Both the position numbers and the translations under genes were made by a program. A stretch of 64,000 nt of DNA. It comes from Shimia sp039969785 (GTDB lineage: Bacteria; Pseudomonadota; Alphaproteobacteria; Rhodobacterales; Rhodobacteraceae). Where the stretch lies: assembly GCF_039969785.1 (NCBI RefSeq), contig NZ_JBDVNC010000018.1, forward strand, positions 124,001 to 188,000. The letters are read 5' to 3'. Positions 8,085 through 15,493 of the stretch are shown here, piece after piece. Numbering within the stretch: position 1 is the first letter of the stretch; each line of letters begins with the position of its first letter. A model generated the notes under the pieces. That model was given only the letters and a program-made list of their open reading frames with translations, searched no databases and was not told the DNA's origin.

Positions 8085-8489
8085 TTATTCCCACCAGCGG
8101 TCGATTCTGGCGATGTCTGCGTCTGACCAGCCAAAGTGATGCGCGAATTCATGCACGGTCACATCGGCAACAAGGTCCGCCAGCGCGATGTCGCCCCGCG
8201 CACGCCATTCATTGAGGATTGGTTCGCGAAACAGCCAGACCATATCGGGCAGGGGGGCCGGATCACTGACAGATTTCAGGGGCAGGGGGATGCCTTCGTA
8301 AAGCCCGGTCAGGTCCGCCGGATTTGTTATGCCCAGATCGCCGAGTACATCCTTGGGCGGCCAGTCCGTGATCTGCACAACAACGTTGCACGCGGCAGAG
8401 CGAAACGCCGTTGGAAATCCGTCAATGGCAGCCTGTGCCATCTGGTGAAACCGGGAAAGGTTGGGGTCTGCATCAGCAAAGTATGCCAT
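8085..8489 (-). CDS. small zincin-like metallopeptidase family protein
   Basis: A 134-residue cytosolic protein ending with VTVHEFAHHFGWSDADI, an extended HExxHHFG motif near residue 113. This matches the short bacterial minimal-zincin family (Pfam zincin_1 type), whose physiological substrates are mostly unknown. Its length and the C-terminal position of the motif fit the family. It lies between the MBL-fold gene and the PfkB-family gene on the same strand with gaps of 55-85 bases, so co-transcription is possible but not shown. Confidence 0.8.
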   Translation of the reverse strand: MAYFADADPNLSRFHQMAQAAIDGFPTAFRSAACNVVVQITDWPPKDVLGDLGITNPADLTGLYEGIPLPLKSVSDPAPLPDMVWLFREPILNEWRARGDIALADLVADVTVHEFAHHFGWSDADIARIDRWWE

Positions 8490-8544
8490 GGTCCAGCGCC
8501 CTATGAAAACCCGGCCCGACAGACATGTCGGACCGGGAAAGGGA

Positions 8545-9474
8545 TCAACCCAGCATTAGTTGATAAGATGCAGGGACGTATTTGAACTGGTTGTTATGAG
8601 ACTCAACAAATCCAACACCCGGCCACGGCATGTGATAGCCGACAAACGGAATGTTATCGGCCGCCATCATGCCCAGCATCTTTTTGCGGGTTTCGGCAGC
8701 GGCAGGCTTGTCCATGTCAAACTTGACCTCCCAGTCAGGGTGGGCAAGCGACCACACATAGTGGTTGGCAAAATCCGCAGCGATCACAAGCTGTTTGCCA
8801 TTGCTTTCAATCATATAGGCCATGTGTCCGGGCGTGTGCCCATAGGCTGCGACAGAGGTGATACCGGACGCGACGGACGCACCGGGGTCGAGCATTTCAA
8901 AGCGGTCGGCATTGGGACGGATTTTGGCCTCAAACGCTTTGTTTTTGCCTGCCTTGTCCCACGCATTGAACTCGATCGCGCCGGTGACGTGGCGGGCGTT
9001 GGGGAATGTCAGCCCTGCCTCGCCAGCGACGCCGCCAATATGATCGCCGTGCATGTGGGTGATCACCACAGTGTCGATCTGATCAGGTGTATATCCGGCA
9101 GCCTTGAGCGTTTCGGTGATGCCACCGGGGTTCAGGCCGGTATCAAACAGCACCAACTCGGACCCGGTATTGACCACAGTTGGGGTAAAGAAGAACTGGG
9201 CCGCATCGGTTGGGATGTTGTTGGCCTTTGAGGTGGCGTTGAAGTCTTCCTCAGACGCGTTGAGGCCAAAGATTGTTTGCGGTCCTTCGACGGCGCGGGT
9301 GCCCGCCAAAAGAGTGGTGACTTCGAAGCCGCCAAGTTTCATGCGGTTAAAGCGGGTTGTGCCCACCCCAAGCATGTCAGCAGCGGCCAGCGCAGGGCTT
9401 GCGGCCCCGGCAAGCGGCAGCGCGGCAGCCCCCATAAGCAAATGGCGACGATTGATGTGTGGAGTCTTCAGCAT
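8545..9474 (-). CDS. Tat-exported MBL-fold metallo-hydrolase
   Basis: A 309-residue metallo-beta-lactamase-fold protein. The N-terminus has a Tat-like signal (NRRHLLMGAAALPLAGAA, cleaved near ALA), so it probably folds with its metals before export to the periplasm. The metal motif THMHGDHIGG (HxHxDH), a downstream YGHTPGHMAY histidine and the late AADFANH aspartate supply two-metal ligands. ATG 9474 is preceded by GAGAGGAC at good spacing. The fold covers lactonases, thiol hydrolases and phosphodiesterases, and nothing in the context picks the substrate. Confidence 0.8.
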   Translation of the reverse strand: MLKTPHINRRHLLMGAAALPLAGAASPALAAADMLGVGTTRFNRMKLGGFEVTTLLAGTRAVEGPQTIFGLNASEEDFNATSKANNIPTDAAQFFFTPTVVNTGSELVLFDTGLNPGGITETLKAAGYTPDQIDTVVITHMHGDHIGGVAGEAGLTFPNARHVTGAIEFNAWDKAGKNKAFEAKIRPNADRFEMLDPGASVASGITSVAAYGHTPGHMAYMIESNGKQLVIAADFANHYVWSLAHPDWEVKFDMDKPAAAETRKKMLGMMAADNIPFVGYHMPWPGVGFVESHNNQFKYVPASYQLMLG

Positions 9475-9585
9475 GACGTGTCCTCTCTGACGGTCGTGAA
9501 TCTCGATAAACCGGATAATATCGATTTTACGCACAGAAACGACAATTGGATTGAAAATCACGCAGAATTGACAACGATAAGCTTT

Positions 9586-10014
9586 ATGAGTGCCAACAAA
9601 ACAATCGCCACAGACGTTGATCCGGTCGATTTTCTGGCCAAAGCGGAACCCGCCCGCCGCCGCGAGGATGGATTGGTTTTGTTAGAGCTGTTCGGGCGGG
9701 TGACCGGTTTTCCTGCTGTGATGTGGGGTGATAGTATCGTGGGCTTTGGTCGCTATCACTATCGCTATAAAACCGGACGTGAAGGCGATTTTCTGGCGAC
9801 AGGGTTTAGCCCACGCAAGGCGCAGATGTCGATTTACATCATGCCGGGATATCAGGACTACGAGACAATCCTGCAGCGACTTGGCAAGCACAAACTGGGC
9901 CGCAGTTGCCTGTATGTAAACAAGCTGGACGATATCGATCTGAGCGTTCTGGAAGAGTTGATAGAGACAGGAATGCGCGATCTGCATGCGTTGTGGCCAG
10001 TACATCCGCAGTAA
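9586..10014 (+). CDS. DUF1801 (YdhG-like) protein
   Basis: A 142-residue soluble protein with the DUF1801 pattern: an N-terminal helix, GFPAVMWGDSIVGFGRYHYRY, then FSPRKAQMSIYIMPGYQDY and KLGRSCLYVNKLDDIDL. The family is widespread and resembles frataxin/YdhG folds, but no biochemical role is settled. The ATG at 9586 follows an AT-rich stretch shared with the divergent MBL-fold gene, so the 111-base gap probably holds both promoters. Confidence 0.75.
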   Translation: MSANKTIATDVDPVDFLAKAEPARRREDGLVLLELFGRVTGFPAVMWGDSIVGFGRYHYRYKTGREGDFLATGFSPRKAQMSIYIMPGYQDYETILQRLGKHKLGRSCLYVNKLDDIDLSVLEELIETGMRDLHALWPVHPQ

Positions 10015-10102
10015 TTATTGGCGGTCTGTCGGGCGGCGCGGCCGTGGATTGTTCTCGTAAAAGTTGTTTACGTGACGCGCGTCTCACGGCAAACTGCATG
10101 AC

Positions 10103-10795
10103 ATGCGCGTTTTATTAAGTTTTTTTTGTCTGTCGATTCTGATGGGTTGTGGATCGGTCGATTATGAAAATGCACCGGTTGGCCGGTTCAAAGGATCCCT
10201 GCTGGTCATGTGGGTCAGCGAGGAAAAGTTTGTATTTGTTCCTGCACCGGGCGCGCCGCTGCGGTTTGAGCGCAATAATGCGTCGGCTAGTCTGCCGGTG
10301 ATCATGCCCGAGATGATGTATACGGATGGCGGCTCGATCCCGAGGGCCGCCCGATTGTTTCAGGGCTTTTCACCATGGGGATATGCGCCCGCCTATATGG
10401 TGCATGACTGGATTTTCGTCGCGCGCCATTGCCTGACAGATGGCGATGCCACGCCAGCAGAGCAGGGTGTTGCGCAGATGACCTTTCAGGAAAGTGCCGA
10501 GGTCATTGCTGAAGCGATCCAGACATTGATTTTTGAGCGCAAAGTCCAGAAAAGCGACGTCGCGCCGCGGGTGGTTTCCGGCGCGGTCGCCGGACCAATT
10601 TCTTATAACCGATGGACAATCAAAGGGGCTTGCGAAGAGGATCGGGTATCTGAGCAGCATCGCGCTGAGGTTGAAGCTGCTTTGAACCAACTGGCGGGCA
10701 AGTCTTCGGCTGATGAAATAATTTTGCCGGGTGATCCCGGTGAGCCGGGTGTTCCGGTCACACCGGCCGGTATTGTAGCGCAGATTTCATTCTAA
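10103..10795 (+). CDS. DUF1353-domain lipoprotein
   Basis: A 230-residue protein with a lipoprotein signal ending in the lipobox LMGC (Cys16), so it is lipid-anchored. The middle carries the DUF1353 pattern TDGGSIPRAARLF and GYAPAYMVHDWIF, also found in phage-encoded proteins. The tail has a low-complexity PGDPGEPGVPVTPAG stretch. No phage genes surround it. The function is unknown, and its anchoring membrane (probably the outer membrane) is inferred from the lack of an Asp at +2. Confidence 0.75.
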   Translation: MRVLLSFFCLSILMGCGSVDYENAPVGRFKGSLLVMWVSEEKFVFVPAPGAPLRFERNNASASLPVIMPEMMYTDGGSIPRAARLFQGFSPWGYAPAYMVHDWIFVARHCLTDGDATPAEQGVAQMTFQESAEVIAEAIQTLIFERKVQKSDVAPRVVSGAVAGPISYNRWTIKGACEEDRVSEQHRAEVEAALNQLAGKSSADEIILPGDPGEPGVPVTPAGIVAQISF

Positions 10796-10949
10796 AGGCG
10801 CGTCTGCGGCGCACAGGTTGGTCTCGGTGTCGCCCAATGGGCGCCGCCTCGGATTGGCGCTTTGTCTTAATTGTCAGGCGTCACGGCGTGGTCGGGTAGT
10901 GGACAAAGCGGGTCAGGTGTGGAAAGGGATGCGGCAACAGGAGATTACC

Positions 10950-12275
10950 ATGACGACCACACGTTTCGCCCCGTCGCCGACCGGCTATATTCATGTTGGC
11001 AACCTGCGCACCGCGCTGATGAACTATCTGATTGCCCGCAAGGCAGGCGGGGAGTTCATCCTGCGGATTGATGACACCGACCCCGAACGCAGCAAGCAGG
11101 AATATGTCGACGGAATTCAGCAGGATCTTGAGTGGTTGGGTCTGACATGGGGTCGGATGGAACGTCAATCTGACCGGTTGGAACGTTATGAAGACGCAGC
11201 CCAGACGCTGCGCGACATGGGGCGGTTTTATGAGTGCTTTGAAAGCCCGACAGAGCTGGACCTGAAGCGCAAGAAACAGCTGAACATGGGCAATCCGCCG
11301 GTCTATGACCGGTCTGCTCTGGCCTTGTCCGAGGATGAGAAGACCAATCTGCGGGCCGAGCGCGGCAATGGTCACTGGCGCTTTAAGCTGGATCAAACCC
11401 GGATCGAATGGGACGACGGTATTCTGGGACATCGCTCGATCGACGCAGCAAGCGTGTCTGATCCGGTGCTGATCCGGGGCGATGGTCAGTTTCTCTACAC
11501 GCTGGCTTCGGTTTGTGACGACATCGACTATGGCATCACGAATGTGGTGCGTGGGTCGGACCATGTGACCAACACGGCCACGCAAATCCAGATCATTGAG
11601 GCGCTGGGCGGAAGCGTGCCAGGTTTTGCGCACCATTCGCTGCTAACCGGGCCACAAGGCGAGGCTTTGTCCAAACGTTTGGGCACATTGGCGCTGCGCG
11701 ACCTGCGCGAGGCGGGCGTTGAGCCGATGGCGCTGCTGAGCCTGATGGCGCGTTTGGGATCAAGCGACCCGATTGAGCTGCGCGGAGCGATGGACGCGAT
11801 TGCAGACGGGTTTGAAATTACTCATTTTGGCGCGGCGCCCACCAAGTTTGACGTTGCCGATCTGTATCCGCTAACGGCAAAGCTGTTGCATGACTTGCCG
11901 CTGGAAGACGTGGCGCAGGATGTTGCCGATGCCGGCGTGCCGGGTGACCTGGCCGCGCGTTTCTGGGATGTGACCAAGGCCAATATCACCACGCGCAAAG
12001 ACTTCAAAGGATGGTGGGACCTGTTTGCCAACGGTGCCGAGCCGGACATTGACGCAGAAGATCGGGAGTTCATCGCACAGGCCATGACCTTGCTGCCAGA
12101 CGGGCCGTTTGACGATGATACCTGGGGCAAATGGACGGCAGATGTAAAAGCCGCGACCGGGCGCAAGGGGCGGGGCCTGTTCATGCCTTTGCGCAAAGCC
12201 CTGACAGGGCAAAGCCACGGGCCCGATATGTCGTCGCTGATGCCGCTGCTGCAGGTGATCAAGGCGCGCGGTTAA
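10950..12275 (+). CDS. gltX: glutamate--tRNA ligase
   Basis: Charges tRNA with glutamate. The 441-residue protein has the class I signature as HVGN at residues 15-18 (RFAPSPTGYIHVGNLRTA) and the second signature as LSKRLGTLALRDL near residue 240, replacing KMSKS. AGGAG 7 bases upstream fixes ATG 10950. Alphaproteobacteria usually carry two GluRS copies, one of which mischarges tRNA-Gln for the GatCAB pathway; which copy this is cannot be decided here. The stop codon lies inside the hairpin at 12263-12283. Confidence 0.93.
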   Translation: MTTTRFAPSPTGYIHVGNLRTALMNYLIARKAGGEFILRIDDTDPERSKQEYVDGIQQDLEWLGLTWGRMERQSDRLERYEDAAQTLRDMGRFYECFESPTELDLKRKKQLNMGNPPVYDRSALALSEDEKTNLRAERGNGHWRFKLDQTRIEWDDGILGHRSIDAASVSDPVLIRGDGQFLYTLASVCDDIDYGITNVVRGSDHVTNTATQIQIIEALGGSVPGFAHHSLLTGPQGEALSKRLGTLALRDLREAGVEPMALLSLMARLGSSDPIELRGAMDAIADGFEITHFGAAPTKFDVADLYPLTAKLLHDLPLEDVAQDVADAGVPGDLAARFWDVTKANITTRKDFKGWWDLFANGAEPDIDAEDREFIAQAMTLLPDGPFDDDTWGKWTADVKAATGRKGRGLFMPLRKALTGQSHGPDMSSLMPLLQVIKARG

Positions 12276-12283
12276 CGCGCGCC
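12263..12283 (+). terminator. hairpin spanning the gltX stop codon
   Basis: GGCGCGCG (12263-12270) pairs perfectly with CGCGCGCC (12276-12283) across the loop GTTAA, which holds the TAA stop. The downstream cttcatttt is only weakly U-rich on the + strand. Confidence 0.5.
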
Positions 12284-12290
12284 TCACCAC

Positions 12291-12312
12291 TTCATTTTGC
12301 AAAAAATACTCC
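12291..12312. repeat. copy 1 of a dispersed intergenic repeat
   Basis: Ttcattttgcaaaaaatactcc is the reverse complement, with one mismatch, of the element at 30197-30219, and resembles the copy at 18357-18380. All three sit just after gene ends. Confidence 0.5.
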
Positions 12313-12360
12313 AAGGGTGAATTGGCCGCGCCAGAGGCCAAGAGGGAGCAGCGCTCCCTG

Positions 12361-12432
12361 CCGCGCTTGCGCGGCCACGCCCAACGCCATGCCGCGCTTG
12401 CGCGGCCACGCCCAACGCCCTGCCGCGCAACG
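12361..12432. repeat. 31-bp tandem repeat with embedded hairpins
   Basis: Two consecutive 31-bp units begin at 12361 and 12392 and differ only near their ends. A truncated third begins at 12423. Each unit opens with the perfect palindrome CCGCGCTTGCGCGG, which would fold as a very GC-rich hairpin. The array lies between the convergent gltX and gamma-glutamylcyclotransferase genes. Confidence 0.75.
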
Positions 12433-12465
12433 TGTTGCGCTTCAGGGGGGCGGGAGCACGCCGGG

Positions 12466-13029
12466 TCAGGTGATAAGTGTCGCCTGTTGCTGGTGCAGAC
12501 CTTCATCCACCAGATCGATGGCGGCTTCAGAGACAGGTTCATACCGTGGATACCGTGGCGCCGCGCGATCGTTCAGCATCGGGGCTGACCAGCCATGGGT
12601 GGTGGCAAAGAATCGCGCCACGCCAGCCTCTCCAAATTCCCGCAGATATCCCTGAACAACCGTGTCGACGTAGCTCAGCAGTACGGGATGTTCTGTGTCG
12701 GGCGCGCCGTGTTTGCCTTTTGGGACCGTATAGGTGGCCACGTCGATTGCGGCTGGCTTGGGATGTGACACCGCGTGATTGGCGTCAATCCGGTCATAGG
12801 CCCGTTCCCGTTCGTCCAGCGCGGCCCAGTCGCCATCCGGCACATGTGCGATTAACCCTTCGATCTCGCAATGCGGATCCGGTTCGATTGTCAGATAGGC
12901 CAGCGCGCGCAAATCGGTATGACGCCAGACGCGGCGCCACCCTGTCAGGCGGGCGGGATGGGTATCGCCATACTGATGCGTATCGCGGTTCACGAGGCTG
13001 CCGTAGCCAAAGAAATATGGGGCTTTCAT
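12466..13029 (-). CDS. gamma-glutamylcyclotransferase family protein
   Basis: A 187-residue protein opening with KAPYFFGYGSLVNRDTH, the YGSL substrate-binding loop of the gamma-glutamylcyclotransferase (GGCT/AIG2) fold, which releases 5-oxoproline from gamma-glutamyl compounds. The acidic LDERERAYDRI helix holds the likely catalytic Glu. ATG 13029 is supported by AGGG upstream; the frame stays open a further 40 codons that look non-coding. It is divergent from the NsrR-like gene. The true substrate (glutathione fragment or gamma-glutamylamine) is not evident. Confidence 0.75.
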   Translation of the reverse strand: MKAPYFFGYGSLVNRDTHQYGDTHPARLTGWRRVWRHTDLRALAYLTIEPDPHCEIEGLIAHVPDGDWAALDERERAYDRIDANHAVSHPKPAAIDVATYTVPKGKHGAPDTEHPVLLSYVDTVVQGYLREFGEAGVARFFATTHGWSAPMLNDRAAPRYPRYEPVSEAAIDLVDEGLHQQQATLIT

Positions 13030-13123
13030 AATGCGCACCCTGCCACACTCTTGATCCATGTCAATTCCGCAAGGCCCCTCATGCGCCATAAGGGATAGAA
13101 CCAGAACAAGGGCGGAACCTCTC

Positions 13124-13582
13124 GTGCGTATCACAAAACGAACCAACATCGCGATTCGAGTGCTGATGTTCTGTACCGCTCACAGCGGTCGCCTGGTGAC
13201 AAAACATGAGATTGCGGGGCGGTGCAACGCCTCGGAAAACCATCTGGCTCAGGTGATCAACCAACTGGCGCAGATGGGCGTGATCAACACCCAGCGCGGC
13301 CGCAATGGCGGGCTGGAACTGGCCCGACCGGCCTCACAGATCAGCATTGGCGAGATTTTTCGCATCATGGAGGCGCCGGTGCCTTTGACCGAGTGCTTTG
13401 CGGATGTCGACAATTCCTGTCCCCTGACCGAAGCCTGTCGGTTGCGGTATGCGCTGCAGGATGCCGCCGAGGCGTTTTATCTGCGGCTGGACGATGTCAC
13501 ACTGGATGCATTGGTATGTGACAACAGCGCCTTGCTCAATATTCTTGCGCCAGGTCCATGCGCGACACAAGCTGCTCAGTAA
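13124..13582 (+). CDS. nsrR: Rrf2-family Fe-S regulator, NsrR-like
   Basis: A 152-residue Rrf2 regulator with an N-terminal winged helix (VRITKRTNIAIRVLMFC) and three cluster-binding cysteines at 91, 99 and 105 (LTECFADVDNSCPLTEAC). This matches NsrR, which senses nitric oxide through a [4Fe-4S] cluster and represses NO-defence genes. The GTG start at 13124 gives the canonical N-terminus and follows GGCGGA. No hmp, nor or ytfE gene lies nearby, so its targets are elsewhere or include the divergent cyclotransferase. IscR-type assignment is less likely because of the cysteine spacing. Confidence 0.75.
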   Translation: MRITKRTNIAIRVLMFCTAHSGRLVTKHEIAGRCNASENHLAQVINQLAQMGVINTQRGRNGGLELARPASQISIGEIFRIMEAPVPLTECFADVDNSCPLTEACRLRYALQDAAEAFYLRLDDVTLDALVCDNSALLNILAPGPCATQAAQ

Positions 13583-13636
13583 GCGACATTTTCTGGTCTT
13601 GCCAGCGCGCGAACTGCACACTACGGTACACCACAG

Positions 13637-13796
13637 ATGACTCGGGAGAACTGGACTTGTCCGGTGCCGAAGGAGCAACCGCCCCGGAAACTCTCAGGCT
13701 GCAAGGACCGAGACATCTGAAGACAGACTCTGGAGAGAGGCGCGTTATGCGTCCGCCGAAGGGATAACGATCTCAGGCGAAAGGACAGAGGGGGCA
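13637..13796 (+). ncRNA. tandem glycine riboswitch
   Basis: The 5' leader of gcvT contains two consecutive gcvT-type aptamers. The first covers about 13637-13716 (CGGGAGA, GCCGAAGGAGCAA, CTCTCAGGC, AAGGACCGA) and the second about 13727-13796 (TGGAGAGA, CGCCGAAGGGATAA, TCTCAGGCGAAAGGACAGA). These are the conserved cores that bind glycine. Glycine should switch on the cleavage genes behind it. The expression platform is probably in the 80 bases before the gcvT start, but no clear terminator is visible there. Confidence 0.93.
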
Positions 13797-13878
13797 TCAC
13801 ACGCGCAACAAGTTTGCGCGGTTATGGGATGCCGGAACCTTCCTTCATGGATGCGCCGGAAACAGGGGGGCGAGAGCC

Positions 13879-15003
13879 ATGGAAGAGTTGAAGCGCACAC
13901 CGCTTTTTGATCTGCATGCAGAGCTTGGCGCCAAGATGGTGCCGTTTGCCGGGTATGAAATGCCTGTGCAATACGGGCTGGGCGTGATGAAAGAACATCT
14001 GCACACGCGTGCGTCGGCAGGTCTGTTTGACGTCAGCCACATGGGGCAGGTGATTCTGCGCGGCCCGGATTACGCGGCTATTGCACAGGCGTTTGAGACG
14101 ATGGTGCCGATGGATGTGCTTGGCCTGGGCGAAGGACGTCAGCGGTACGGGCTGTTCACCAACGCCTCGGGCGGTATCGAAGACGATCTGATGTTTGCCA
14201 ATCGCGGCGATCATTTGTTTGTCGTGGTGAACGCGGCCTGCAAAGATGCCGACATTGATCGTATGCGGTCCGTGCTTGAGCCTGAGATTTCAGTTGAGAC
14301 GATCACGGATCGTGCGCTGGTCGCGCTCCAGGGCCCCGCTGCCGAGGCGGCGCTGGCACGGTTGAACCCGGCTGTGATTGACATGTCGTTTATGGATGTG
14401 GCGACCATTGATCTGAACGGGGCCGTCTGCTGGATTTCCCGCTCGGGCTATTCCGGCGAGGATGGGTACGAAATTTCGATCCCCAACAGTGATGCTGATG
14501 CGGTCTGCCGCGCTTTGCTGGCGATGGATGAGGTTGAGGCGATTGGTCTTGGCGCGCGCGACAGCCTGCGCCTTGAGGCTGGTTTGTGCCTATATGGCAA
14601 TGATATTGACGCAGACACGTCGCCCATCGAGGCCGGTCTGACATGGGCCATTCAGAAAGCTCGCCGTCAGGGCGGCGACCGCGCCGGGGGATTTCCGGGT
14701 GTGTCGCGCATCTTTGGTGATCTGGCCGAAGGTGTGGCGCGCAAGCGGGTTGGCTTGTCCCCACAGGGACGTGCCCCCATGCGTGCGGGTACACAGCTTT
14801 TTGCTGCGGCAGACGGCGGTGATCCGATTGGAGAAGTCACATCGGGCGGATTTGGCCCGACGCTGAACGGGCCGGTGGCCATGGGATATGTCGGCAGCGC
14901 GCAAGCAGCTGTCGGAACAGAAATTTTTGGTGAGGTCCGGGGCAAACGTATGCCCGTTACGGTGGCAAAGATGCCGCTGGTCCCCGCCAATTTCAAACGC
15001 TGA
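13879..15003 (+). CDS. gcvT: glycine cleavage T protein (aminomethyltransferase)
   Basis: Transfers the methylene group of aminomethyl-lipoyl-H to tetrahydrofolate and releases ammonia. The 374-residue protein begins LKRTPLFDLHAELGAKMVPFAGYEMPVQY, with the GLFDVSHMGQ segment near residue 50 and LGARDSLRLEAGLCLYGND near 220, all diagnostic for GcvT. It is the first gene behind the glycine riboswitch and leads gcvH and gcvP in one operon with an 18-base gap to gcvH. Confidence 0.96.
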   Translation: MEELKRTPLFDLHAELGAKMVPFAGYEMPVQYGLGVMKEHLHTRASAGLFDVSHMGQVILRGPDYAAIAQAFETMVPMDVLGLGEGRQRYGLFTNASGGIEDDLMFANRGDHLFVVVNAACKDADIDRMRSVLEPEISVETITDRALVALQGPAAEAALARLNPAVIDMSFMDVATIDLNGAVCWISRSGYSGEDGYEISIPNSDADAVCRALLAMDEVEAIGLGARDSLRLEAGLCLYGNDIDADTSPIEAGLTWAIQKARRQGGDRAGGFPGVSRIFGDLAEGVARKRVGLSPQGRAPMRAGTQLFAAADGGDPIGEVTSGGFGPTLNGPVAMGYVGSAQAAVGTEIFGEVRGKRMPVTVAKMPLVPANFKR

Positions 15004-15021
15004 GCAACAGGAGACTAGGCA

Positions 15022-15381
15022 ATGAAATTTACCGAAGAACACGAATGGCTGCGCGTCGAAGATGATCTGGTTGTGGTCGGGATCACCGATCATGCCAGCG
15101 AGCAACTGGGCGACGTGGTGTTTGTGGAACTGCCCGAAGCCGGCACCGAAGTGACCAAGGACGAAGAAGTCTGTGTCCTGGAATCGGTCAAGGCCGCCAG
15201 CGATATTCTGGCCCCGATTGATGGCGAGATTGTCGAAGTGAACAACGCCATCGTGGAAGATCCGGGCAAGGTAAACGAAGACCCGCTGGGCGATGCCTGG
15301 TTCTTCAAGATCAAGGCCGCCGATCCTGGCCAGATGGACGATTACATGGACGAAGCCGAGTACAAGACCTTTATCGGCTAA
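15022..15381 (+). CDS. gcvH: glycine cleavage H protein
   Basis: A 119-residue lipoyl carrier that shuttles the aminomethyl group between P, T and L proteins. The lipoylated Lys is K57 in the motif CVLESVKAAS, and the N-terminus MKFTEEHEWLRV is typical. AGGAG lies upstream of the start. It is the middle gene of gcvTHP, and its length is normal for the family. Confidence 0.97.
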   Translation: MKFTEEHEWLRVEDDLVVVGITDHASEQLGDVVFVELPEAGTEVTKDEEVCVLESVKAASDILAPIDGEIVEVNNAIVEDPGKVNEDPLGDAWFFKIKAADPGQMDDYMDEAEYKTFIG

Positions 15382-15493
15382 CGTCCTGCCGGGGCCTTTG
15401 CGCCCGCATATCGGGGCGTTGCGCCCAATTTTGACTGACCGGCGTGCCCTGAACAGGGCGCGCCACCTGATGCTTTGTTTCCGGGAGGATGCC

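Noticed and set aside
12361..12432. CRISPR-like repeat
   Set aside because: The unit repeats directly without spacers and only about 2.3 copies exist.
13058..13123. N-terminal extension of the NsrR-like protein
   Set aside because: The extra 22 residues are Arg-rich and unlike the family; GTG 13124 gives the standard start with a ribosome-binding site.
15293..15493. 67-codon extension of GcvP into gcvH
   Set aside because: It overlaps the end of gcvH in another frame; MPFKPTEYLPYDFANRRHIG at 15494 is the usual GcvP start with GGGAGG ahead.
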